From Gammaproteobacteria bacterium (lineage in GTDB: Bacteria; Pseudomonadota; Gammaproteobacteria; GCA-001735895), in the NCBI GenBank assembly GCA_030066085.1, contig JASJCI010000023.1, positions 1-64,000 of the forward strand: a stretch of 64,000 bases of DNA, read 5' to 3'. This document shows positions 1 to 7,386 of the stretch, piece by piece; the first letter of the stretch is position 1, and each line of letters begins with the position of its first letter. A model generated the notes under the pieces. The model was not told the DNA's origin. It saw nothing but the letters and a program-made list of their open reading frames with translations, and searched no databases. Both the position numbers and the translations under genes were made by a program.

Positions 1-534
1 TTCGAGTGCCGCAAGGCGACGCGCGTTGGCGTTGAGTTCGAGCTGTTTGCTGTCGATCAGCTGCTGGGCCTCGGCCAATTGTGTCTCCCGCTTCGAGATA
101 TCGGCAGCGAGCTGTTGGCGTACCAGTAACAGCTGCGTGGCCTGCTGCTCCAGGTCATCGCGCTGGTTCGAGAGTGCGGTGATCGCACGCAGCTGTTCGG
201 CGATCAGCGTCTCGTTGCGCCCGGCCCGCTCCCGCAGACGCATGACTTCGAGCTGCAGCTGCTGAACGCGGTCCTCGGCGCGGTGCAGCGCACTCGAAAG
301 GGTGTCCTTTTCCTCGCCGGTGGACCGAGCGAGTTCGGCGGCGACGCGCTCGGCCTCCATGGTCGCGCGCAGCTGGTTGACCAGTTCGATGTTGCGCACC
401 AGCAGCACGACCATCGAGATCAGGAAGATCATCACGACGACGGTCATGATGTCGGTAAACGACGGCCAGAAGCCCTCGTTGACGTCGTTCGATCCAACGC
501 CGATGCGCAGATCGGTGAAACCGTCCTGGTTCAT
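1..534 (-). CDS. MotB-type stator partner with long coiled coil (partial, 3' end outside window)
   Basis: Reverse-strand reading frame starting at ATG 534 and running off the window edge; 178 codons are visible. A short cytoplasmic N-terminus is followed by one membrane helix at about residues 21-48. The helix contains WPSFTDIMTV, whose Asp28 sits where MotB/ExbD-type proteins carry the proton-binding Asp. After it comes a long heptad-like, Gln/Leu/Glu-rich stretch (about 50-178) that looks like a coiled coil. A peptidoglycan-binding OmpA domain may follow but lies outside the window. The start overlaps the stop of the MotA-like gene (ATGA), so the two are translationally coupled. Family placement is secure; the cellular role is unknown. 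Flagellar MotB lacks such a coiled coil, and no flagellar gene is nearby. Confidence 0.7.
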   Translation of the reverse strand, partial: MNQDGFTDLRIGVGSNDVNEGFWPSFTDIMTVVVMIFLISMVVLLVRNIELVNQLRATMEAERVAAELARSTGEEKDTLSSALHRAEDRVQQLQLEVMRLRERAGRNETLIAEQLRAITALSNQRDDLEQQATQLLLVRQQLAADISKRETQLAEAQQLIDSKQLELNANARRLAALE

Positions 535-1460
535 TCGTCGTCCCGCAGGCGGAAGCCGCTGCGCAGGTGACCCACGATGGTGTCCAGTCGATGGTCGAGG
601 TCGTCCACTTTCTCACGATAGGACGTGATGGTTTCAGCGAGCTGATCCTGGGTTGCCTCGAAACCACGTTGGGATGACTGCAACTGGTCGACCAGCCCCT
701 GCAGGGACTGCAGCAGGCCGGTGAAGTCGTACAGCACATTGTCGGTCTGGATCTGGAAGCGGGGGATCAGGTAGCTGGTCGTGACCTGCTCCACACCGCT
801 GATCAGATTGGTCTGGGCGTCGGTCAGGCGCTGGTAGGTGTAACCAAAGAACACATAACAGACGATCGCGGTTATGGTCGTCGACAGCGCGGTCGACATG
901 CCATGGATCACCAGGCCCATGCCGGTCGCGCTGATCGCGTTCTCGAGCACGTCCGAAGCGCCGATCAGCGCTATCGACAGCGAGACGATGGTGCCGAACA
1001 CGCCGGTCAGGATCAGGATGTTGTTGATGAAGCGAATCAGGCCGAAATGGGTTGCCTCGTCGGCGTTCAGCATCGCCGACAGCGCGGCATGATCGATCGT
1101 GCCGTGCGATTGCTGGATCGAGTGCATGGTCCAGTGACGCCGGGCAATGATCGAGTCCGACGGCAGGCCGTCGGTAGGTTCGGGCCTGAGGGACTCGACG
1201 TTGGCGATGAACGCGGCGATGGCGCTTTCCTCGCGCCGGTAGCGCAGCAGCAGCCAGAGAATGTTACCCAGGCCGATCAGCAGCAGCAGCAGGATGGCGC
1301 TATTGATGACGATGCCGGTATCGGTCAGCCGGTTATCGAAGTAGAACGGATAGACGACATCGTAGTTGAATCCGATCAGCGCGAGGGTGGCGACGATTAC
1401 CACGGCAAACTGGATCAGGATCTTGTTGCTGAGACTCGTGAGCAGGCGCTGCGTGTCCAT
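531..1460 (-). CDS. MotA/TolQ/ExbB-family proton-channel protein
   Basis: 309 aa. Membrane helices are visible at about 14-34 and 48-70. Two more, about 140-170 and 178-208, hold the family-typical stretch with TGVFGTIVSLSIAL and the small-residue-rich segment before the final helix. The C-terminal 80 residues are hydrophilic and coiled-coil-like (LVDQLQSSQRGFEATQDQ). The protein would form the pentameric ion channel around a MotB-type dimer, and the partner gene overlaps it by 4 nt downstream. The pair resembles MotAB/ZorAB-type rotary units, but at 309 aa it is shorter than typical ZorA. No other Zorya gene is visible because the downstream side is cut off. The role is unassigned. Confidence 0.75.
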   Translation of the reverse strand: MDTQRLLTSLSNKILIQFAVVIVATLALIGFNYDVVYPFYFDNRLTDTGIVINSAILLLLLIGLGNILWLLLRYRREESAIAAFIANVESLRPEPTDGLPSDSIIARRHWTMHSIQQSHGTIDHAALSAMLNADEATHFGLIRFINNILILTGVFGTIVSLSIALIGASDVLENAISATGMGLVIHGMSTALSTTITAIVCYVFFGYTYQRLTDAQTNLISGVEQVTTSYLIPRFQIQTDNVLYDFTGLLQSLQGLVDQLQSSQRGFEATQDQLAETITSYREKVDDLDHRLDTIVGHLRSGFRLRDDE

Positions 1461-1669
1461 CGAAGGATTCCCTTACCTGGTGGGGTCGGTTGGGTAGCTG
1501 ACCGAGATGTGATCGAGTTTAATACCCTTTTCGGAGGTATGTCAAAATGCCGCTGTCGATCCCGGCTAAGTCGCTCGAGACGTCGTTTTGGCATGCTCCG
1601 TCATTGGAAAAACCCCGCCAAAGAAGAGTATTATATCCGGTCGGTCCTGCGTTTTTGGGGTGACTTGTG

Positions 1670-2956
1670 ATGCTGGTGAGCGTATTGCGGCGCTTCATGC
1701 GCCACGGGAATTTGACGTTGATCGATGCCGAGGGACGGCGCCATGCCATCTGCGATCGTGAAGGTCCGACGGTCGTGATGCGAGTGACGGACAGGGCAAC
1801 CGAACGACGGCTTGCCACCAGTCGCTCGGTCTGGTGGGGGGAAGCCTACATGGACGGCAGGTTTGTGATCGAGGAAGGCAGTCTGCGCGATTTCCTCGAA
1901 ATCTACATACGTTCCGAGCGCAGCGTGCTGAACAATACCCTCTACGGCGAAGTCCAGCGCCTGTTGCACAGCCTGTTCGCTTCCTTCAGCCATTACAACC
2001 CGGTCTCGCGCGCGCGCCGCAACGTGGCTCATCATTATGATCTGTCGGGCGAACTCTACGACCAGTTTCTCGATGCCGACCGGCAGTATTCCTGTGCTTA
2101 CTTTGCCCGGGGTGACGAAAGTCTCGATACCGCGCAGCTGCTGAAAAAGCGGCATATCGCGGCCAAGCTGGATATCCATCCGGGCATGCAGGTACTCGAT
2201 ATCGGCTCGGGCTGGGGCGGCATGGCGATCTATCTCGCCACCCATCTCGATTGCCAGGTTACCGGGGTTACCTTGTCGGAGGAGCAGTACCAGCTGTCTC
2301 GGCGGCGCGTCGAAGAGGCTGGACTCCAGGACCGGGTCCGGTTCGAGCTGCGCGATTATCGCAGCCTGCAACAGAGCTTCGACCGTGTCGTCTCGGTGGG
2401 AATGCTGGAGCACGTCGGCCAGTTCCACTATCACGAGTATTTCCGCAAGCTACAGCAACTGCTCAAGCCCGACGGGGTAGCGCTGATCCACACTATCGGG
2501 CGGCAGAACAAACCGCAGCCGGTCAGCGCCTGGATCCGCAAATATATATTCCCGGGCGGTTACCTGCCGGCCGCTTCGCAGTTGTCCCGCGCGATCGAGA
2601 GTAGCGGGTTGTGGATGACCGATCTCGAGATCCTGCGACTGCACTATGCGCTGACGCTGAATCACTGGTACCGGCGTTTCATCGCCAACCGTGAACGGGT
2701 TCGACAACTATACGACGAGCGCTTCTGCCGCATGTGGGAACTCTATCTGCTGGGCAGCGAAATGATCTTTCGTCACCAGGACGTTTGCGTTTATCAAATG
2801 CAGCTGACGCGCGACGTAGCAACGCTGCCGCTGACGCGCGACTACATCTACCAAGCCGAGCAAACACTGGCCAGGGTCGACGGCACAGCGGTCGCGCCGA
2901 ACGCGCGCGGCAAGCAGCGCGAAGCGGCGCGCAGGCGAAAAATCGAAGTTGTTTGA
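1670..2956 (+). CDS. cfa: Cyclopropane-fatty-acyl-phospholipid synthase
   Basis: 428 aa, matching the family. It transfers a methylene unit from S-adenosylmethionine to cis double bonds of membrane phospholipid acyl chains. Visible features are the N-terminal lipid-binding region, the AHHYDLSGELYDQF segment (about 120-134), the SAM-binding loop VLDIGSGWGGMAIYLA (about 175-190) and the GMLEHVG active-site segment (about 244-250). ATG 1670 is preferred over GTG 1667 because GGGGTG at 1657-1662 is well placed as ribosome binding site. A weak candidate promoter (TTGGAA 1604, TATTAT 1629, 19-nt spacer) lies upstream. The last five codons and the stop (from 2941) are identical or nearly so to the start of the 156-bp repeat unit that follows, so the C-terminus may have been replaced by the repeat. 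Confidence 0.93.
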   Translation: MLVSVLRRFMRHGNLTLIDAEGRRHAICDREGPTVVMRVTDRATERRLATSRSVWWGEAYMDGRFVIEEGSLRDFLEIYIRSERSVLNNTLYGEVQRLLHSLFASFSHYNPVSRARRNVAHHYDLSGELYDQFLDADRQYSCAYFARGDESLDTAQLLKKRHIAAKLDIHPGMQVLDIGSGWGGMAIYLATHLDCQVTGVTLSEEQYQLSRRRVEEAGLQDRVRFELRDYRSLQQSFDRVVSVGMLEHVGQFHYHEYFRKLQQLLKPDGVALIHTIGRQNKPQPVSAWIRKYIFPGGYLPAASQLSRAIESSGLWMTDLEILRLHYALTLNHWYRRFIANRERVRQLYDERFCRMWELYLLGSEMIFRHQDVCVYQMQLTRDVATLPLTRDYIYQAEQTLARVDGTAVAPNARGKQREAARRRKIEVV

Positions 2957-3562
2957 CGGACGTGTCGAAGCCGCTTTGTTGCCCGCAGGACTCGCAGTGG
3001 TCTCTTTACGGGCAAACAACGCGCCGGGGCCAGGCGTGATGTCGCGGGCTACACAACACCGCCGCGTTCTCCGCGCGCTCCGCGGGAACCCGCAGCTGTC
3101 TTAGAGACTGGCCGAAGCCGCTTTGTTTCCCGCAGGGCTCGCCGAGGGCGCAGTGGTTTCTTTCCAAGTCAACAACGCGCCGGGGCCAGGCGTGATGCCG
3201 CGGGCTACACAACACCGCCGCGTTCTCCGCGTGCTCCGCGGGAAACCGAGGCTGTTTGACGGATGTGTCGAAGCCGCTTTGTTGCCCGCAGGGCTCGCCG
3301 AGGGCGCAGTGGTCTCTTTGCGGGTCAACAACGCGCCGGGATCAGGTGTGATGTCGCGGGCTACACAACACCGCCGCGTTCTCCGCGCGCTCCGCGGGAA
3401 ATCGAAGCTGTTTGACGGATGTGTCGAAGCCGCTCTGTTTCCCGCAGGGCTCGCCGAGGGCGCAGTGGTCTCTTTGCGGGCAAACAACGCGCCGGGGCCA
3501 GGCGTGATGTCGTGGGCTACACAATACCGCCGCGTTCTCCGCGTGCTCCGCGGGAAACCGGG
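2941..3562. repeat. Four tandem copies of a 156-bp repeat
   Basis: The anchor GAAGCCGCT recurs at 2967, 3114, 3270 and 3426, giving periods of 147, 156 and 156. The first unit lacks 9 bp (GCCGAGGGC) after its CCCGCAG segment. Each unit carries GCCGGG..CAGG.GTGATG, CGGGCTACACAA and CCGCCGCGTTCTCCGCG.GCTCCGCGGGAA. The units differ by scattered substitutions, so they are not recent perfect duplicates. Because 156 is 52 codons, open frames run through the array on both strands. These show 52-residue periodicity and no recognisable domain, so they are judged non-coding. The array fills the whole 647-bp gap between cfa and the cbs stop codon (3604); only about 40 bp after 3562 are unique. The G/C-rich CTCCGCG pieces resemble dispersed intergenic repeats seen in other genomes (inference). 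Confidence 0.9.
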
Positions 3563-3603
3563 TCTGGCAAAACGCTCGAGCAGCAGAATGCCGCCCGTCG
3601 CGG

Positions 3604-4971
3604 CTAGAACATCGCCTTGCGCAGGTGGTTGATCAGGTCGATCTGCGTGATCAGGCCGTAAAACCTGTCGTCCTCGGCGATGATCGCGACCTTGTCCTGC
3701 TTGAACAGCTGCACCACCGCGTCGATACGCGCGCTCGGCGGGAGCAGTTCCAGGTCGGTTACCATGACCTCGCCGACCTTCATCTGGAAGCTGTCCTTGT
3801 CCTCGTAAATCCCGAGCAGGATGTCGGATTCGTCGATCAGGCCGGCGATGTTACCGTCCTGCATGACCGGTATCTGCGACACGTCGAACATGCGCATACG
3901 CTTGTAGGTCGTGATCAGGTTGTCATCCGGCGTGACGGTGACCATGTCGCCGCTGTCCGCCGGACGGGCGATCAGGTCGCGCAGGTCACCGTGCGATTCG
4001 CGCTCGAGCAGGCCCTGGTCGGCCAGCCAGGAATCGTTGAACGACTTGTTCAGGTACTTGTTGCCGGTGTCGCAGGCAAAGGTCAGCACGCGCTTGGGTT
4101 CGGTCTGCTCGCGGCAGTAGCGTAAGGCCGCGCCCAGCAGGGTGCCGCTGGACGAGCCGGCAATAATACCCTCGCGACGCAGCAGTTCACGCTGCAGGGT
4201 GAAAGCCTCGCGGTCGCTGATCGCGTAAGCTTTCTTGACCAGGCTGATATCGCAGATCGGCGGCATGAAATCCTCGCCGATGCCCTCGACCAGCCAGGAC
4301 GAGGCCTTCGGTGTCTTGCCGGTGTTGATGGTGTCGGCGAGGATCGATCCGACCGGGTCGGCCACGATCAGCTCGAGGTCGGGCTTGACCTCGTGGAAAT
4401 AGCGGCCGAGACCGGTGACCGTGCCGCTCGAGCCGACGCCGACCACGACCGCATCGAGATCGTTGTCCATCTGCCGCAGCATTTCGGGCCCGGTGTCGAC
4501 CTCGTGGGTTTCGGGGTTGTGCGGGTTCGAGAACTGGTCGATAAAATAGGAATTCGGGATTTCCGCGGCCAGCCGCTTGGCGTAATCCTGGTAGTACTCG
4601 GGATGTCCTTTTTGTACGTCCGAGCGGGTCAGGCGCACGTCCACGCCCATGGCGCGGATGTGGCGTATCTTGTCGGGACTCATCTTGTCGGGGATGACGA
4701 GGATGAGCTGGTAACCTTTTTGCGCGGCGACCAGGCCGAGGCCGAGCCCCGTATTGCCGGCGGTGGCTTCGATGATCGTTCCGCCAGGCTCGATCTTGCC
4801 CTCGCGTTCGGCGGCCTCGATCATGTTGACGGCGATACGATCCTTGATCGAGCCGCCCGGGTTGTCCAGCTCGAGTTTCAGGAACAGGTCGCAAGGGCCG
4901 GTGTCGAACTTGCTGAGCTTGACGATCGGCGTGTCGCCGATAAGGTCCAGTACCGAGTTAACTACGGCCAT
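3604..4971 (-). CDS. Cystathionine beta-synthase (PLP domain plus CBS pair)
   Basis: 455 aa. This PLP enzyme condenses serine and homocysteine to cystathionine, the first step of reverse transsulfuration. Lys43 in GGSIKDR is the Schiff-base lysine. TAGNTG (70-75) and GVGSSGT (178-184) bind substrate and phosphate, and GSSSGT is at 272-277. Residues about 340-455 hold two CBS motifs (VMVTDLELLPPSA and preceding), the layout of bacterial and animal CBS rather than plain cysteine synthase. There is no N-terminal haem-binding extension. It is the last gene of a minus-strand trio with 18 nt to the enolase-family gene upstream, and a gamma-lyase-type enzyme heads the trio, supporting the CBS rather than O-acetylserine sulfhydrylase reading. 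Confidence 0.88.
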   Translation of the reverse strand: MAVVNSVLDLIGDTPIVKLSKFDTGPCDLFLKLELDNPGGSIKDRIAVNMIEAAEREGKIEPGGTIIEATAGNTGLGLGLVAAQKGYQLILVIPDKMSPDKIRHIRAMGVDVRLTRSDVQKGHPEYYQDYAKRLAAEIPNSYFIDQFSNPHNPETHEVDTGPEMLRQMDNDLDAVVVGVGSSGTVTGLGRYFHEVKPDLELIVADPVGSILADTINTGKTPKASSWLVEGIGEDFMPPICDISLVKKAYAISDREAFTLQRELLRREGIIAGSSSGTLLGAALRYCREQTEPKRVLTFACDTGNKYLNKSFNDSWLADQGLLERESHGDLRDLIARPADSGDMVTVTPDDNLITTYKRMRMFDVSQIPVMQDGNIAGLIDESDILLGIYEDKDSFQMKVGEVMVTDLELLPPSARIDAVVQLFKQDKVAIIAEDDRFYGLITQIDLINHLRKAMF

Positions 4972-4989
4972 GTCTTTATCTCCCCCGAT

Positions 4990-6099
4990 TCAGAATCGGT
5001 CACCATTATAACTAACCTTGTAAGCGCTGAGCGCGATCCACTCGGGATCGACCTCGATACCCCAGCCGGGCGCGTCGGACAGCAGCAGATCGCCATCCCT
5101 GATTTCGAATCCAGGCGCGAAAATACGATCCTGCCAGGGATAATATTCGGCGCCCTCGATCGTGAATTCGACATACTTGCCCGCGTTTTCGATCGCCGCC
5201 ATGAAGTGCAGCGAAAACAGTGTCACCAGTGACAGGTTGGCGGAGTGCAGCGTACAGGGCAGGCCCGCCGCGCGCGCGTAGTCGGCAACCTGCAGGCTGC
5301 GGGTGATCCCGCCCATGTAACAGATATCGGGCTGCACGATGTCGACCGCGCGGCTGTCGATCATCTGTTTCCAGACGATCATGTTGTTGTCCTGCTCGCC
5401 ACCGGTAACGTCGATATCGAGTGCCGCGCAGACCTCGCGCGTCCACTCGAGCTCCCAGTAGGGGCAGGGTTCCTCGTAGTGACTGACGCCATAGTCAGCG
5501 AGCATGCGGCCGACCTCGATCGCTTTTTTCGGGGTGTAGGCGCTGTTGGCGTCGACCATCAGGATCGCGTCGTCGCCGAGTCTCGTGCGCATGGTTTTGA
5601 CGATATCCTCGGTGCGCCCCGGCCAGTGATCGACATCGTGCCCGCATTCCGCGCCGATGCGGAACTTGAACGCGCGGTAGCCGTGGCGCTCGCGCAACTC
5701 GAGCATGCGTTCGGCCTCGTGCTCCGGGGTGATGTCGCGCTGCATGCTCGAAGCATAAACCGGGAAACGGTCGCGGCTGCCGCCGAGCAGCTGGCTCACG
5801 CTCTGCTCGGCACGTTTGCCGCGTATGTCCCACAGCGCGGTATCGACGCCGCACAGCGCGCGATAGAGGTAGGTCCCCTGGAACTTGTGTTCGCGGTCGA
5901 GCACGGTCCGGGTCACCGCTTCGATATCCGCGGCGTCCTGCCCGAGAACATGCTGCGCCACCTGCCGATGCACGATCTCGGCGGTGATATCGGCATTGTA
6001 GGGCGATACCTGTCCCCAGCCCTCGTCACCCTCGTCGGTGCGCACGCGGACCAGCGCCACGTACTCGTTGGCGAAGGTCTCGATGCTGGTGATGATCAT
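4990..6099 (-). CDS. Enolase-superfamily (mandelate racemase/muconate lactonizing) enzyme
   Basis: 369 aa, usual length for the superfamily. Members abstract a proton alpha to a carboxylate and stabilise the enediolate with Mg2+. Visible catalytic features are K145-x-R147 on the second strand (AFKFRIG), metal ligands D183 (VDANS), E209 (YEEP) and E235 (TGGEQ), and a D258/H285 pair (QPD and HSAN). The His-Asp dyad puts it in the mandelate-racemase-like subgroup, which includes sugar-acid dehydratases. The substrate cannot be read from sequence. It lies between the gamma-lyase (10 nt) and cbs (18 nt) genes, so it is very probably co-transcribed. Why an enolase-family enzyme sits in a sulfur amino acid operon is not evident. 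Confidence 0.85.
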   Translation of the reverse strand: MIITSIETFANEYVALVRVRTDEGDEGWGQVSPYNADITAEIVHRQVAQHVLGQDAADIEAVTRTVLDREHKFQGTYLYRALCGVDTALWDIRGKRAEQSVSQLLGGSRDRFPVYASSMQRDITPEHEAERMLELRERHGYRAFKFRIGAECGHDVDHWPGRTEDIVKTMRTRLGDDAILMVDANSAYTPKKAIEVGRMLADYGVSHYEEPCPYWELEWTREVCAALDIDVTGGEQDNNMIVWKQMIDSRAVDIVQPDICYMGGITRSLQVADYARAAGLPCTLHSANLSLVTLFSLHFMAAIENAGKYVEFTIEGAEYYPWQDRIFAPGFEIRDGDLLLSDAPGWGIEVDPEWIALSAYKVSYNGDRF

Positions 6100-6109
6100 C
6101 GGCGCGGGA

Positions 6110-7279
6110 TTAATGCAGCCCGTCGAGCGCCTGTTTCAGGTCCGCGATCAGGTCGTCGGCCGATTCCAGGCCGGTCGACAGCCGCACCAGGCCGTCGGTG
6201 ATGCCAGCCGCGAGGCGCTCCTCGCGCGGCATGTCGGCATGGGTCATGGTCACCGAGTGGGTCACCAGCGACTCGACCGAGCCGAGGTTTTCGGCCAGGC
6301 TCCAGAGCTTCAGCGTGTTCATCAGCTGCTTGCCGGATTCGACGCCACCGTGTACTTCGAACCACAGCATCGAACCGTGGCCGCTGGCCTGGCGATCGGC
6401 GAGTTCCTTCTGCGGGAAGGATTCCAGGCCGGGATAACAGACGCGGTCGACGTTCGGGTGGGTTTCGAGAAACTTCGCCACCTTGAGCGCATTGGCCGAC
6501 TGTGCTTCGAGGCGCGTACTCATGGTCTTGATACCCTGCAGGGTGTAAAACGCAACCATCGGCGTCATGTTGCTGCCGAGGCAGTTGCGCACGAACATGA
6601 TGCGTTCCAGGTGATCCGGATCGCGCGCCGTGATCGAACCGCCGACGCTGATGTTGTGACCTTCCATGAACTTGGTCGTGCTGTGCAGGCTGATGTCGGC
6701 GCCGAGTTCCAGCGGTCGCTGGTAGTAGGGCGTCAGAAAGGTGTTATCCACCACGTGCGGAATGCCCTTTGCCTGCGCGATCTCGGAGATAGCCGCGATA
6801 TCGGTCAGCTTGAGGGTCGGATTGGCCGGACTCTCGGTAAAGATCAGCCGGGTATTGTCGCGAATCGCGGCCTCGACATTGGCCGGATCCGACGTATCCA
6901 CGAACGAGCATTCGAGGCCCCAGCGATTGAGCACCTTGGTCGAAACCCGGTGGGTACCGCCATAGACCACGTCCGACAGCACGGCGTGTTCGCCGGTGCT
7001 GAGCATGCCCACCAGGGTGCAGCTGGTGGCGGCCATGCCGGTAGCGAAACAGAGGCTGCCGGCGCCACCCTCGAGCGCGGTAATCTTGGCTTCCAGCGCG
7101 GCCACGGTCGGATTGCCCGAGCGGCTGTAGGAGTAACCTTTTTCGAGGTACTGGTCGACCGATTCCTGCACGTAGGTCGTGGTCTGGTAGATCGGCGTCA
7201 GGATCGCGCCGGTTACGGGATCAGGGCTGACACCGGCGCGTATTTCGCGCGTTTTGAAATCTGGATTGTCGCCACTCAT
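6110..7279 (-). CDS. Cystathionine gamma-lyase / gamma-synthase-type PLP enzyme
   Basis: 389 aa from ATG 7279; this start begins MSGDNPDFKTREI like the family and follows a GGGGTC site, whereas the frame upstream to 7456 lacks family-like sequence. Cys/Met-metabolism PLP fold: YSRSGNPT (51-58), the phosphate-binding ATGMAA (79-84), VVDNT (177-181) and the PLP lysine K203 in SLHSTTKF. The family includes cystathionine gamma-synthase, gamma-lyase and methionine gamma-lyase. The operon partner CBS favours gamma-lyase, i.e. cystathionine to cysteine, ammonia and 2-oxobutyrate, but the substrate is inferred. First gene of the minus-strand trio, divergent from the molybdopterin oxidoreductase. Confidence 0.85.
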   Translation of the reverse strand: MSGDNPDFKTREIRAGVSPDPVTGAILTPIYQTTTYVQESVDQYLEKGYSYSRSGNPTVAALEAKITALEGGAGSLCFATGMAATSCTLVGMLSTGEHAVLSDVVYGGTHRVSTKVLNRWGLECSFVDTSDPANVEAAIRDNTRLIFTESPANPTLKLTDIAAISEIAQAKGIPHVVDNTFLTPYYQRPLELGADISLHSTTKFMEGHNISVGGSITARDPDHLERIMFVRNCLGSNMTPMVAFYTLQGIKTMSTRLEAQSANALKVAKFLETHPNVDRVCYPGLESFPQKELADRQASGHGSMLWFEVHGGVESGKQLMNTLKLWSLAENLGSVESLVTHSVTMTHADMPREERLAAGITDGLVRLSTGLESADDLIADLKQALDGLH

Positions 7280-7314
7280 TTTCGACCCCGTCGCTAACTG
7301 TAAAAAGGACGGCA

Positions 7315-7342
7315 ATTCTAGCATTTGTCTGACAATTTGAAA
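7315..7342 (-). promoter_or_regulatory. Candidate sigma70 promoter for the transsulfuration trio
   Basis: On the minus strand TTTCAA (7342-7337) and TAGAAT (7320-7315) are separated by 16 nt, 36 nt before the gamma-lyase start codon. Both hexamers are fair matches to the housekeeping consensus. This is pattern matching only. Confidence 0.4.
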
Positions 7343-7386
7343 GCGTCGCTGGCACCGATCGAATCGATCTTGCAAAATGGGCCGAC

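Noticed and set aside
1-1460. Calling the MotA/MotB-like pair a Zorya defence system
   Set aside because: ZorA is normally longer than 309 aa and no ZorC/D/E gene is in the window; kept only as a lead.
2957-3603. CRISPR array in the repeat region
   Set aside because: Units are 156 bp and contiguous, with no short repeats separated by unique spacers.
3101-3632. Open frames of 128 and 169 aa across the repeat array as possible genes
   Set aside because: They arise from a 156-bp (52-codon) repeat open on both strands, have no ribosome site or domain and show low-complexity Arg/Val-rich sequence.
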